NCBI GenBank assembly: GCA_964470375.1
Contig: CAYYCP010000004.1
Span: forward strand, 31,371 to 95,370
Direction: 5' to 3'
DNA length: 64,000 nucleotides
From: CAYNQK01 sp964470375
Lineage (GTDB): Bacteria > Spirochaetota > Spirochaetia > Treponematales > JBGSOB01
Part shown: positions 49,841 to 58,303 of the stretch, one piece after another
Numbering within the stretch: the first letter of the stretch is position 1
How the letters are laid out: each line of letters begins with the position of its first letter
The notes under the pieces: generated by a model
Databases searched by the model: none
Told to the model about the DNA's origin: nothing
What the model saw: the letters and a program-made list of their open reading frames with translations, nothing else
Made by a program: the position numbers and the translations under genes

Positions 49841-50194
49841 TTGATTCAGGCCAGGGTCGTCCTGGACAGTGAGGGGGTCTTGAAGGCCTTCCAAGCCGAG
49901 GGGCACGCGGGTCTGGGGCCAGCGGGAGCGGATCCGCTCTGCGCGGCCTTCAGCGTCCTGGCCCGGACGGCCTGGGAGTGCGCGGAATCGATAAGCGACG
50001 GCCATGCGTCGGGAAGGGCCGAGGCCCCGGGGCGCCTGGAGTTCGAGATAGGTCCGGTGAATCCCGCAGCGGCCCAGAGGCTGCGTGGGATGACGGAATT
50101 CCTCCTGACCGGCTTGGCCGGCCTGGAGCGTGACTTTCCGGGACGGATCAGCGTGGATATCAACGAGGCACGGAGGGAGAGCCATGGCGCATAA
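49841..50194 (+). CDS. prp: Ribosomal-processing cysteine protease Prp
   Basis: 117 residues with a TTG start 7 bases after the rplU stop. The catalytic pair is seen in AEGHAGLG (His22) and GADPLCAAFSVLART (Cys34). In Staphylococcus and relatives Prp trims the N-terminal extension of L27. Here the L27 encoded next starts directly with MAHKKG and has no such extension, so the substrate is unclear. It overlaps the rpmA start by 11 bases. Confidence 0.85.
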   Translation: MIQARVVLDSEGVLKAFQAEGHAGLGPAGADPLCAAFSVLARTAWECAESISDGHASGRAEAPGRLEFEIGPVNPAAAQRLRGMTEFLLTGLAGLERDFPGRISVDINEARRESHGA

Positions 50195-50444
50195 GAAGGG
50201 CGCGAGCGGCAAGAACGGCCGCGATTCCAATCCCCAGCACCTGGGCATGAAGGTGGCGGGGGGCCAGGTCGTCAAGGCCGGTTCCATTATCATCCGTCAG
50301 CGCGGCACCAAGATACACGCCGGGCAGAACGTCGGGCGCGGAAAGGACGATACCCTCTTCGCCAAGGCCGAGGGCAAGGTGGTTTTCACCGAGTATCGCG
50401 GGCGCAAGTACGCCGGAATCGAGCCCCTGGCCGGCGCGGACTGA
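50184..50444 (+). CDS. rpmA: 50S ribosomal protein L27
   Basis: 86 residues: AHKKGASGKNGRDSNPQHLG at the N-terminus, which reaches the peptidyl-transferase centre, then GSIIIRQRGTKIHAGQNVG. GGAGG 7 bases before the ATG fixes the start. The open frame continues upstream for 18 codons but lacks the FF/A-type Prp cleavage motif and overlaps prp. Confidence 0.96.
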   Translation: MAHKKGASGKNGRDSNPQHLGMKVAGGQVVKAGSIIIRQRGTKIHAGQNVGRGKDDTLFAKAEGKVVFTEYRGRKYAGIEPLAGAD

Positions 50445-50482
50445 TGAACGGGCGCCGCGGAACGGTCGGCGCGGTGAGGAAG

Positions 50483-50513
50483 AAGCCGCTCGGGGCCATG
50501 CGCCGGGCGGCTT
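50483..50513 (+). terminator. Stem-loop between rpmA and obgE (possible attenuator)
   Basis: The arms AAGCCGC (50483-50489) and GCGGCTT (50507-50513) pair perfectly and are followed by TGTCGTC, which is only weakly U-rich. It lies in the one sizeable gap (99 bases) of this operon, so partial termination between the ribosomal genes and the rest is plausible. Confidence 0.35.
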
Positions 50514-50543
50514 TGTCGTCTCTGCCGGCCCAGGCGGTTGCAA

Positions 50544-51590
50544 ATGATCAAGTTCGCTGACGAAGTCATGATAGAGGTCGCCTCAGGCAAGGGCGGGAAC
50601 GGTTGCGTAGCCTTCCGCAGGGAGAAATATGTTCCCAAGGGCGGTCCGGCCGGGGGCGACGGAGGCCGAGGCGGCGACCTGGTCTTTCGCGTCAGGCGAA
50701 ACCTGCGCACCCTGGCCCACCTGCGCCACGCCAAGCGATACGCGGCCGAAAACGGACAGGACGGCATGGGAAAGGGGCGCCACGGTCGTGACGGGGCCGA
50801 TATGGTTATCGAGCTGCCTCCCGGCACCCAGGTCAAGGACGCCGATACCGGCGAGATCCTCAAGGACTTTTCAGACGATTCCGGGTCTTGGGTCTTCCTC
50901 AAGGGAGGCAATGGCGGCTGGGGTAACGTGCATTACAAGACCAGCGTCAACCAAGCCCCGCGCTTCGCCCAGCCCGGCAAGCCCGGCCTGTCGGCGCGAG
51001 TGCGCCTGGAGCTCAACATCATGGCTGACATAGGCCTGGTGGGCTTCCCCAACGCCGGAAAATCCTCTCTATTGGACGCCTTCACCAACGCCCATCCCAA
51101 GATAGCCCCCTATCCCTTCACCACAAAGATTCCCAATTTGGGCGTCCTCCGCATCGCCGAACGCGACATCGTCATAGCCGACATCCCCGGCATCATAGAG
51201 GGCGCCCACCAGGGCGCCGGCCTGGGCATCCGCTTCCTCAAGCACATCTCCAGGACGCGGGCCCTGGCCTTCCTCATCGACTGCTCGGAGGAAGGAGCCC
51301 TGGAGGCCTTTCCCATCCTTCTCTCGGAGCTGGAGTGTTTCTCCGCCGACCTGGCCGCCAAGCCGCGCCTTATCATCGGCACGAAGCTCGACTTGGAAGG
51401 AGCCGAGGAACGTTTGGCCTCCCTGGCGGCCCGCCTCCCAGGCGAGAGGGTCATGGGCATGTCGGTCTTCGCCCGCCGCGGCCTGGAGGAGGTACAGCGG
51501 GCCTTCCTGGAATTCGTCCTAGAGGCCGAGGCCCGCGAGGAGAGAGAGGAAGAGGAGATGCGCGCGCGTATAGGCGGGGGCGGTGAATGA
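50544..51590 (+). CDS. obgE: Obg-family GTPase
   Basis: 348 residues. The Obg domain is Gly-rich (VASGKGGNGCVAFRREKYVP, GGPAGGDGGRGG). The GTPase domain has G1 GFPNAGKSSLL, G3 DIPGIIEG and G4 GTKLDL, and a short acidic tail follows with no OCT domain. It acts on the 50S subunit and in stress control. ATG 50544 was chosen over TTG 50538 because of the family N-terminus (IKFADEVMIEV). It overlaps nadD by ATGA. Confidence 0.96.
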   Translation: MIKFADEVMIEVASGKGGNGCVAFRREKYVPKGGPAGGDGGRGGDLVFRVRRNLRTLAHLRHAKRYAAENGQDGMGKGRHGRDGADMVIELPPGTQVKDADTGEILKDFSDDSGSWVFLKGGNGGWGNVHYKTSVNQAPRFAQPGKPGLSARVRLELNIMADIGLVGFPNAGKSSLLDAFTNAHPKIAPYPFTTKIPNLGVLRIAERDIVIADIPGIIEGAHQGAGLGIRFLKHISRTRALAFLIDCSEEGALEAFPILLSELECFSADLAAKPRLIIGTKLDLEGAEERLASLAARLPGERVMGMSVFARRGLEEVQRAFLEFVLEAEAREEREEEEMRARIGGGGE

Positions 51591-52159
51591 GCTTAGTGAT
51601 TCTAGGCGGCTCATTCAATCCCGTCCACTGGGGCCATCTCTTCCTCCTGGAGGAGGCCATGGGCATCCTGGGAGCGGAGCGCGCCTGCCTCATACCGGCA
51701 GCTCGTTCACCGCATAAGGACCCGATCACCGGTGCCAGCGACCGCCAGAGGCTTGAGATGCTGGCCTTGGCGACAAAGGATGATCCCCGCCTGGAGGTTC
51801 TGGACTGCGAGATAACGCGCGGCGGAGTGTCATACACCATCGACACCCTGGCCTGGCTTGCACGCGAGCGGCCTGGGGCGGAGAAACCCTACCTCATCAT
51901 AGGGGACGACCTGGCCGCGGGGTTCAGCTCCTGGAGGAATCCGGAGGGCATCGCCGCTGCCTCCAGGATCGTGCTGGCCAGGCGTACCGGCGACCCTCCC
52001 GGGAATTTCCCGTGGCCCCATATCGAAATCGACAACCTTTCCCTGCCGATTTCCTCTTCGCTGGTGCGCCAACGTGTCCGTGAGGGGCGGCCGTTCAGGC
52101 ACCTTGTGCCGGCCGGGGTATTCGAGTACATTCGCTCGCGGGGGCTGTATGCGGCGTGA
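51587..52159 (+). CDS. nadD: Nicotinate-nucleotide adenylyltransferase
   Basis: 190 residues: VILGGSFNPVHWGHLFLLEE (HxGH nucleotidyl-transferase motif), RSPHKDP, YLIIGDDLAAGFSSWRNPEG and the ISSSLVRQRVREGRP motif (ISSTxIR type). It makes deamido-NAD from nicotinate mononucleotide and acts after NadB/NadC, also encoded in this window. ATGA overlap with obgE; it overlaps yqeK by 11 bases. Confidence 0.96.
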   Translation: MSLVILGGSFNPVHWGHLFLLEEAMGILGAERACLIPAARSPHKDPITGASDRQRLEMLALATKDDPRLEVLDCEITRGGVSYTIDTLAWLARERPGAEKPYLIIGDDLAAGFSSWRNPEGIAAASRIVLARRTGDPPGNFPWPHIEIDNLSLPISSSLVRQRVREGRPFRHLVPAGVFEYIRSRGLYAA

Positions 52160-52763
52160 AGACGTCGAAACCGGCGTGGAATCCTTCCTTCGCGCCGGCG
52201 TCTCGGCCAAGCGCCTGGCGCATAGCCTCTCCACGGCCGAATTCGCGCGCTCTATCGCCAAAGCCGCCGGACTGGATCCGGAGCGCGCCGGCTTAGCCGG
52301 TCTGGCGCATGATATGGCCAAGGGCATATCCGCAGAGGTGCAACTGCGCCTGGCGCGCCGCTGCGATTTCCGCCTCCGCTCCGGGGGCGGGCCGGGCCTG
52401 GGAGCCCTGCTCCTGGACAAGCCCGAGCTCCGCCATGGACCGGCCGCGGAGATGATTCTGCGCGAATCCTTCGGACTGGCGGATGAGGAGGTGCTGGAGG
52501 CCGTGCGCTGGCACTCGCTGGGACGGACCGGCATGGGCGGCCTCGCGCGGGTCGTCTTCCTGGCCGATAAGGCCGAGCCGGGCCGGAAAGGAGTGGGGAA
52601 GGAGCTTCGCGATGTATGTCTGTCCGGGGACCTGGACGCCGCAATAGCGGCCACGCTCGAGCGGGCCGAACGGAAATACGGCGCCCAGGGCTTGGCTCCC
52701 GAATCCCGGGAGCTTTATCTGGAAGTGACGAGGAAAAGCGGTGAAGACGCTCAAGCTCGATAA
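52149..52763 (+). CDS. yqeK: YqeK-type HD-domain phosphohydrolase
   Basis: 204 residues. HD-domain ligands: HSLSTAEFAR, LAHDMAKGI (HD), LRHGPAAEMI, VRWHSLGRTGM and VVFLADKAEPGR. YqeK enzymes cleave diadenosine tetraphosphate symmetrically and usually follow nadD, as here. The ATG at 52149 lies inside the 3' end of nadD. The 3' end overlaps the GTG start of the LCP gene by 23 bases. Confidence 0.88.
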   Translation: MRREDVETGVESFLRAGVSAKRLAHSLSTAEFARSIAKAAGLDPERAGLAGLAHDMAKGISAEVQLRLARRCDFRLRSGGGPGLGALLLDKPELRHGPAAEMILRESFGLADEEVLEAVRWHSLGRTGMGGLARVVFLADKAEPGRKGVGKELRDVCLSGDLDAAIAATLERAERKYGAQGLAPESRELYLEVTRKSGEDAQAR

Positions 52764-54095
52764 ATCAGCAGTCTTCCTGATCTTGATCGCGTTGGTCTTG
52801 GCGGCCTTCACCGTAGCCGCCCTTATGTACCTGCGTACGGACGCCGTGGAAGCTGCGCTCAAGAACGACCAGATTCTCAAGATCCTCTTTGTGCTCCACG
52901 ACGGACAACAGCCCCTGTTCACCGGCGCTTTCTTCTTTTATCCGCCCACCGGAAGGGCGGCCCTCTTCGACATACCCGCCGAAACCGGGCGTAAAATAGA
53001 CTCGTTGGACCGCGTGGATAGGATATCGGCGCTTTTCAAGGCCAAGGATCCCGAGCCCTATCGCGCCGAGGTGGCCGACCTCCTGGCCACCGACATCCCC
53101 ATGTATTTCACAATCTCATTGGAGCAGCTGGGGCAACTGGCCGACCTTATGGACGGGCTGGAGCTCTTCATCCCCAACCCCGTCGAGCTGGAGACGCCCG
53201 GCGGCAACGTGCTCTTTCCCCAGGGAGCGCGGGCCTTCGACGGAGAGAAGGTGCGCGACTACCTCACCTATGAGGATCCCAACGAGCTGGAGAACGACTT
53301 GGTGATCCGCCGGCAGAAGGCATTCCTGGCCCTGCTGCGGCGCTTTGCCGGGAACTCGGCCTACCTGACCTCCAGCCAGGTCCTGCCGAGCATACACGCG
53401 CGCATGTCCGGCAACCTCGGGCGGGCCGCCTTCAGGCGACTCCTCTCAGTCATGGCTGATCTGGACGTGGACCGCATCGTGCCCTCGCGCGTACAAGGGG
53501 CGGTGCGTCAGGTCGACGGGCAGAGCCTCCTCTTCCCGCACTACAACGGCGACCTCCTCAAGGATATCGTGCGCCAGAACTTGAACGCCCTTGTGAACGC
53601 CGACGGATCCGGCCAGGGAGNNNNNNNNNNNNNNNNNNNNNNNNNNNNNNNNNNNNNNNNNNNNNNNNNNNNNNNNNNNNNNNNNNNNNNNNNNNNNNNN
53701 NNNNNNNNNNNNNNNNNNNNATCGTGCGCCAGAACTTGAACGCCCTTGTGAACGCCGACGGATCCGGCCAGGGAGACAGGATTTTCACCCTTGAAGTGCG
53801 CAACGGCACCAACGTCAAAGGCCTGGCCAAGAAGGCCGCTGATCTCTACGAGAGCTTCGGCTATGAGATCCTGGCTGTAGGCAATGCCGAACGCGACGAT
53901 TACCAGGAGACCATGCTGATCGACCGGCTTGGCGACGGAGAGGTGGCCCAGGCTGTGGCCCAGGTCATCCACTGCGACAATGTCCAGGAAGGCTCCCGGG
54001 AAGAGGGTTCGGAAACCGAGGGGCCTGACGAGGGCTGGGCGGATTTCATCCTCATTCTAGGGAAGGATTTCAGTGGAAGATACGTCACGCGATAA
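52741..54095 (+). CDS. LytR-CpsA-Psr (LCP) family protein with LytR C-terminal domain, split by an assembly gap
   Basis: An N-terminal transmembrane helix (about 11-32), an LCP-like domain (about 45-280; FFYPPTGRAALFDIPAETGR, GNVLFPQGARAFDGEKVRDYL) and a LytR_C domain (about 290-380; RIFTLEVRNGTNVKGLAKKA). LCP proteins attach polymers to the envelope; some conserved Arg/Asp positions look divergent, so enzymatic activity is uncertain. The 100 Ns (53621-53720) are flanked by a 55-base repeat; removing them restores one frame of about 399 residues. GTG start with AGGA upstream. Confidence 0.78.
53621..53720. other. Scaffold gap (100 N) with duplicated 55-base flanks
   Basis: The 55 bases at 53566-53620 are identical to 53721-53775. 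Same artefact as at 31753 and 57505. Confidence 0.9.
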
Positions 54096-54480
54096 GCCGT
54101 CCGACGAGGATATGCGGGTCGCCCGGCTCGCTGGCTTGATAGCCGCCCATAAGGGCAGGGATACGGTCAGTCTGGACTTGCGGGCTCTCAACACCTGGAC
54201 CGACTTTTTCATCATATCGACAGTGTCCAGCTCCACCCACCTGAAGGGCCTCATGCGCCATATCAAGGAATGCCTGCAGCAGCTCGGCCTCGAGACTATC
54301 CACAAGCACACCGCAGCCGATGAGGACGAGTGGAGCTTCATAGACTGCGGCGATATCGTCATCCACCTCATGTCCGAGCGCGCCAGGGCCTTCTATGACC
54401 TGGAGCGCCTCTGGTTCGAGGCCCCCGCCCGCTTTTTCGCCGAGCCTGCCCAGCCTGCAGCATCTGTGGACGCCTCTTGA
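54073..54480 (+). CDS. rsfS: Ribosomal silencing factor RsfS
   Basis: 135 residues of the RsfS/YbeB family: ARLAGLIAAHKGRDTVSLDL, TDFFIISTVSSSTHLKGLMR (the conserved D-FF-I-TG/S core), ADEDEWSFIDCGDIVIHLMS and YDLERLWFEAP. It binds L14 and blocks subunit joining in starvation. GTG start with AAGGA 5 bases upstream, overlapping the LCP stop by 23 bases. Last gene of this operon. Confidence 0.94.
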   Translation: MEDTSRDKPSDEDMRVARLAGLIAAHKGRDTVSLDLRALNTWTDFFIISTVSSSTHLKGLMRHIKECLQQLGLETIHKHTAADEDEWSFIDCGDIVIHLMSERARAFYDLERLWFEAPARFFAEPAQPAASVDAS

Positions 54481-54561
54481 GCATATCCAGCCCGGGAAAA
54501 ACACGCCAGATAGACTCGCTCTCGGTTGCGTCCATCAAGTGGACCTTCCCCAGCTGGACGC

Positions 54562-54594
54562 CAAGAAAAAGGCCCGTCCATGGGAGGACGGGCC
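54562..54594 (-). terminator. Intrinsic terminator of the acidic-protein gene
   Basis: A perfect 9-bp stem (GGCCCGTCC / GGACGGGCC, 54571-54594, 6-base loop). Read on the minus strand it is followed by TTTTTCTT. No T-run on the plus strand. Confidence 0.8.
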
Positions 54595-54622
54595 TAAGGC
54601 TGGGCTGTCGCGTTAAGAAGGG

Positions 54623-54973
54623 CTATTCGTCGAAATCCTCGTAATCGAGGTCGTCGTCATAATCGAAGTCCTCTTCCTCGTCTTCGAAATCCTCGTCTTC
54701 GTCCTCATCCTCGTCTTCATCTTCATCTTCTTCTTCGTCGTCGAAATCTTCCTCGCTGTCTTCCTCGAAGCCCTCTTCGTCTTCTTCTTCGTCCATGTCG
54801 TCGAAGTCGTCCTCCTCGACGTCCTCGTAATCCTCGTCCTCCTCGAAATCGTCGTCGTCGAAGTCTTCACCCATCAAGATGGCGGGCGGCGGGAGCTTGC
54901 TTCCGGGTGCGAGCGTCCAGAGGAGCAATCCAGGAGCTTCATCGGCGATCAAGAGCGAGTCGTTCGGGACCAT
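54623..54973 (-). CDS. Extremely acidic low-complexity protein
   Basis: 116 residues. The first 35 are ordinary and partly hydrophobic (SLLIADEAPGLLLWTLAPGS); the remaining ~80 are roughly four-fifths Asp and Glu, interrupted mainly by Phe and Tyr. AAGGAGGGG lies 7 bases before the ATG, a promoter is seen upstream and a textbook terminator downstream, so the gene is very probably expressed as its own transcript. The acidic tail recalls RNA polymerase delta subunits or nucleic-acid mimics, but the N-terminus does not match either. The other frames of the same repeat lack a ribosome-binding site. Function unknown. Confidence 0.75.
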   Translation of the reverse strand: MVPNDSLLIADEAPGLLLWTLAPGSKLPPPAILMGEDFDDDDFEEDEDYEDVEEDDFDDMDEEEDEEGFEEDSEEDFDDEEEDEDEDEDEDEDEDFEDEEEDFDYDDDLDYEDFDE

Positions 54974-55059
54974 ACCCTATCCCCTCCTTGAAATGGCGGC
55001 CAGGAGCGATCCCGGCGCGGCCCCGGGTTGCTGATCCAGCCCGGGCTGCTGACCCTGCA

Positions 55060-55089
55060 AATCTAAAAGAGACTTCCGAGGTCTGTCAA
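55060..55089 (-). promoter_or_regulatory. Promoter of the acidic-protein gene
   Basis: Minus strand perfect TTGACA (55084-55089), 18 bases, TAGATT (55060-55065). The leader of about 80 bases contains the 12-base palindrome CAGCCCGGGCTG (55037-55048). Confidence 0.55.
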
Positions 55090-55106
55090 CTGAATTCTAG
55101 GTCTTT

Positions 55107-55577
55107 TCATTTTTTTCGGATATGCAGCGAAATATCGAAATCCGCATCCCCGGCGACGGCCTTCCAAAGCGTACGGTCATCCAGATTCGGCAAGGAGGCG
55201 CGCAGGGCATGCCCGGCCACGAGGGTCGGTGGGGTGATCATGCAGTCAAGGCCGCGGCGGGCCAGGGCGTTGACGGCGCGGCCGGCCATTTGGTTGGTTA
55301 GCTCCGCGGCGGCCTCGCGTTGGAGTTGGGCGTGATCCTCCTCCGCCGTCAGGCCTGAGTGGGCGGCCATCCGCTTGGTGAGGCGTTCCAGGCCGGCGGA
55401 GGAGAAACCCAGTAGGAGGAAGCCCGAGAGGCCTCCGGCCAAACCTACAGAGCAAAGCAGGTCATGCGTGCCGATCCCATCCGGAGGGGCAGTTTCCACG
55501 ACCGGGCTAGTAAAGCCCGATTCGGCAAGTACATCCCGGAAAGCGGACGTAATCAAGTCCGTGGCGGTCTGGTCCAT
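55107..55577 (-). CDS. cheX: CheX-like chemotaxis phosphatase
   Basis: 156 residues. The CheC/CheX/FliY phosphatase pattern is seen in REAAAELTNQMAGRAVNALA (the E-x2-N active-site helix) followed by ITPPTLVAGH. CheX dephosphorylates CheY-P in spirochaetes. The ATG at 55577 (MDQTATD) is preferred over 55583 because the latter directly abuts the -10 box, while 55577 lies 6 bases after it. Divergent from nadC; no other che gene is adjacent, so this may be a second, specialised copy. Confidence 0.78.
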   Translation of the reverse strand: MDQTATDLITSAFRDVLAESGFTSPVVETAPPDGIGTHDLLCSVGLAGGLSGFLLLGFSSAGLERLTKRMAAHSGLTAEEDHAQLQREAAAELTNQMAGRAVNALARRGLDCMITPPTLVAGHALRASLPNLDDRTLWKAVAGDADFDISLHIRKK

Positions 55578-55583
55578 GGCCAT

Positions 55584-55612
55584 ACTATGGGCCAGGAGGG
55601 GCTTCCGCGCAA
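55584..55612 (-). promoter_or_regulatory. Leaderless-type promoter of cheX
   Basis: Minus strand TTGCGC (55607-55612), 17 bases, CATAGT (55584-55589), 6 bases, ATG at 55577. Confidence 0.5.
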
Positions 55613-55638
55613 GGGTCCGCGGGGCTTCCCCGGGCCTA

Positions 55639-55667
55639 TTGATGGGGCTCGTCCACCGGCGTATAGT
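55639..55667 (+). promoter_or_regulatory. Leaderless-type promoter of nadC-nadB
   Basis: TTGATG (55639-55644), 17 bases, TATAGT (55662-55667), 6 bases, ATG at 55674. No binding site for a known NAD regulator was recognised. Confidence 0.6.
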
Positions 55668-55673
55668 CGCCTC

Positions 55674-56534
55674 ATGGATTACGGATACTTCGACCAGCTC
55701 CTGGGCATGGCCCTGGATGAGGACCTGGGGGTGGCCGGCGACGTCACCAGCCAGGCCATTTTCTCCCCGGAGGACAGGGCGCGGGCTGTTTTGCTGTCAA
55801 AGGATACCGGCGTGCTGTGCGGCATAGAGCTCTTCAATCGCGTCTTCGTCAGGATTGATAAAGATATGGTCTGCCGGAGCCTCCTCCAAGACGGGAAGGG
55901 ACTTATACCCGGACAGGCAGTGGCCGAGCTGGAGGGGCGCTGTCTTGCCATCCTCAAGGGAGAGCGCACGGCCATCAATTTTCTGGGCTACCTCTCCGGG
56001 ATAGCCAGCCAGGCCAGGCTCTTTCAGGAGGAAGCCTCAGCGAAGGGCCGGGCCATAGTGCTGGATACCCGCAAGACCCTTCCGGGCTATCGGAGCTTGG
56101 CGAAGTATGCGGTGCGTACAGGCGGGGCCGGCAACCATCGCATGGGGCTCTACGATATGGTTTTAATCAAGGACAACCATCAGGATGCCGCCGGGGGGAT
56201 GGAAGCGGCCGTGGCCAGGGTCAGGCGAGCCCACGGCTCGCGCTTCCTTATCGAAGTGGAGGCGCGCAGCGTTGCAGACGTGAAAAAGGCCCTGGAACTG
56301 GATGTTGATTGGATCATGCTCGACAACATGTCCGAGGAGGACTGCCTTTCGGCCCTGGCCTTGCCGCGCCCGCCAAGGGAGCGGGCGGTCATCTTCGAGG
56401 CCTCCGGCAATATGGATCTGGAGCGGGTGGGGAGATACTCGGCCCTCGGGCTAGACCGCGTTTCGGTCGGGGCCCTGACCCATTCGGTTCGGACCTTTGA
56501 CTTCTCCCTGCGCATCGAGGGAGGCCGGGCGTGA
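55674..56534 (+). CDS. nadC: Nicotinate-nucleotide pyrophosphorylase (quinolinate PRTase)
   Basis: 286 residues: the N-terminal ALDEDLGVAGDVTSQAIF, catalytic region LKGERTAINFLGYLSGIA, VLDTRKTLPGYRSLAKYAVR, GGAGNHRMGLYDMVLIKDNH and VEVEAR-like EVEARSVADV, then LDNMS and FEASGNMDLERV. It converts quinolinate and PRPP to nicotinate mononucleotide. The start at 55674 is 6 bases after the -10 box without a Shine-Dalgarno sequence; longer in-frame readings run through the promoter. It overlaps nadB by GTGA. Confidence 0.96.
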   Translation: MDYGYFDQLLGMALDEDLGVAGDVTSQAIFSPEDRARAVLLSKDTGVLCGIELFNRVFVRIDKDMVCRSLLQDGKGLIPGQAVAELEGRCLAILKGERTAINFLGYLSGIASQARLFQEEASAKGRAIVLDTRKTLPGYRSLAKYAVRTGGAGNHRMGLYDMVLIKDNHQDAAGGMEAAVARVRRAHGSRFLIEVEARSVADVKKALELDVDWIMLDNMSEEDCLSALALPRPPRERAVIFEASGNMDLERVGRYSALGLDRVSVGALTHSVRTFDFSLRIEGGRA

Positions 56535-58269
56535 GTCCAAAGGGCGAGAGCTTTGACCTTCTGGTGATCGGTACGGGCATAGCCGGCCTATCCGCGGCCA
56601 TACGCGCTGCCGAGTTGGGGGCCAGGGTGGCCTTGCTCTCCAAGGAATCCAGCTTCTCCGAGTGCAATACGCGCTACGCCCAGGGGGGCATTGTGGCCGA
56701 CGGGGAGGGCGATTCGCCGACGCTCTTGGCCGAGGATATTGAGCGGGCCGGCAGCTACCTGAACAATTCGGAGGCTGTGCGCATCGTCGCCAGGGAAGGC
56801 CCTGCCGCTGTCAGGGGGTTTCTCTTCGAGCGTGTGGGCGTGCCATTCTGTCGGGGAAGCGACGGCCAGGCCGACCTCACCCGCGAAGCGGCCCACTCGG
56901 TGAGGCGCATTCTCCATGTCAAGGACAGGACCGGGGCGGCCATAGAGGAACGCCTCCTGGACTACGCCCAGGGGCTCGAGAGTCTGTCCTTTTTCCCCTC
57001 CTCCAGCGCCATCGACATCATCACGAACACCCATCATTCACAAGACCCTCAACAGCGCTATGAAAGGGTGCGCGCCCTTGGAGCCTACGTATTCAACGAG
57101 AATACAGGCGAGGTCACGCCATTTTTCGCAAAGGCCACCATCCTTGCTACCGGCGGGGCGGGGAACCTCTACTTGCACACGTCCAATCCCCCAGGGGCCA
57201 CCGGGGACGGGGTGGCCATGGCCCATAGGGCCGGGGCCGAAATCGTCAACGCGGAATACTTCCAATTTCACCCTACCGTCCTCTTCCACCGCGATATCAA
57301 GCGCTTCCTCATCTCCGAGTCCATGCGCGGCGAGGGCGCCCGGCTGATGAACCGCTCGGGCGAGTACTTCATGGAACGCTACCAGCCAGGTTTGCGCGAC
57401 CTGGCCCCCCGCGATCAGGTGGCCCGGGCCATCTACCTGGAGATGGAATCCAGCGACTCGAGCTACGTCTTCCTGGACTGCAAGGACATGAAGGTGGATC
57501 TGGCNNNNNNNNNNNNNNNNNNNNNNNNNNNNNNNNNNNNNNNNNNNNNNNNNNNNNNNNNNNNNNNNNNNNNNNNNNNNNNNNNNNNNNNNNNNNNNNN
57601 NNNNCCAGCGACTCGAGCTACGTCTTCCTGGACTGCAAGGACATGAAGGTGGATCTGGCTGAACGGTTTCCTTCCATCTATCAGACTTGTCGAGAAGCCG
57701 GCATCGATATCTCCCGCGAGCCCATACCCGTGGTGCCCGCCGCCCATTATTTCTGCGGTGGCGTAAAGACCGACATGGATGGCCAGACATGCGTAAACGG
57801 CCTCTACGCCGTGGGCGAAACCGCTTGCACCGGGGTGCATGGGGCAAACCGCCTGGCCTCGGTCTCCCTCCTGGAGGGCTTGGTATTCGGCCTGCGGGCC
57901 GGAGCCCACGCAGCCGCCAAGCCGGCCGATCTGTCCCAGGCCCTCCTGCGATCCATCCCCGGTTGGGTCTTCCCCGCCGACGAAGAAGCGGCCGACCCCA
58001 TCCTGATCGGCCATGACCTGCAGAACATACAGACTACCATGTGGGACTACGCCGGCATCATCCGCACCCGCAAGCGCCTCCAGAGGGCCATCGCCGACCT
58101 CAACTACTTGGATCATCGCATCGAGAGTTTTTACCGTTCTGCCCGACTGTCCCGTCGTCTCCTGGAGCTCCGCAACGCCGTGCTCACCGCCTCCCTGATA
58201 GCCAATGCGGCTATGGCCAATCCGGTCTCGGTAGGCTGCCACTACCTGAGACCCGGCGGCGGGGTTTGA
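56531..58269 (+). CDS. nadB: L-aspartate oxidase, split by an assembly gap
   Basis: FAD enzyme oxidising aspartate to iminoaspartate, the first step to NAD. LLVIGTGIAGLSAAIRAAEL (FAD site), SFSECNTRYAQGGIVA, ATGGAGNLYLHTSNPPGATG, EYFQFHPTVL, then after the gap VVPAAHYFCGGVKTDMDGQT and GVHGANRLASVSLLEGLVFG. The 100 Ns at 57505-57604 lie between two copies of a 55-base sequence; removing one copy gives a continuous frame of about 527 residues, the normal length. GTG start in GTGA with nadC. No nadA is seen in this window. Confidence 0.93.
57505..57604. other. Scaffold gap (100 N) with duplicated 55-base flanks
   Basis: The 55 bases at 57450-57504 are identical to 57605-57659. Same artefact as the two other gaps. 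Confidence 0.9.
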
Positions 58270-58295
58270 CACTCTAGCCGCCTTCCGGATATCAT
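58266..58295 (+). promoter_or_regulatory. Leaderless-type promoter of the ispE operon
   Basis: Perfect TTGACA (58266-58271), which overlaps the nadB stop, then 18 bases, TATCAT (58290-58295), 8 bases, ATG at 58304. Confidence 0.6.
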
Positions 58296-58303
58296 CCGCG
58301 GCG

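Noticed and set aside
54613..54870. Alternative frame in the GA-rich repeat giving a Thr/Arg/Lys-rich protein
   Set aside because: No ribosome-binding site; the acidic frame has promoter, Shine-Dalgarno sequence and terminator.
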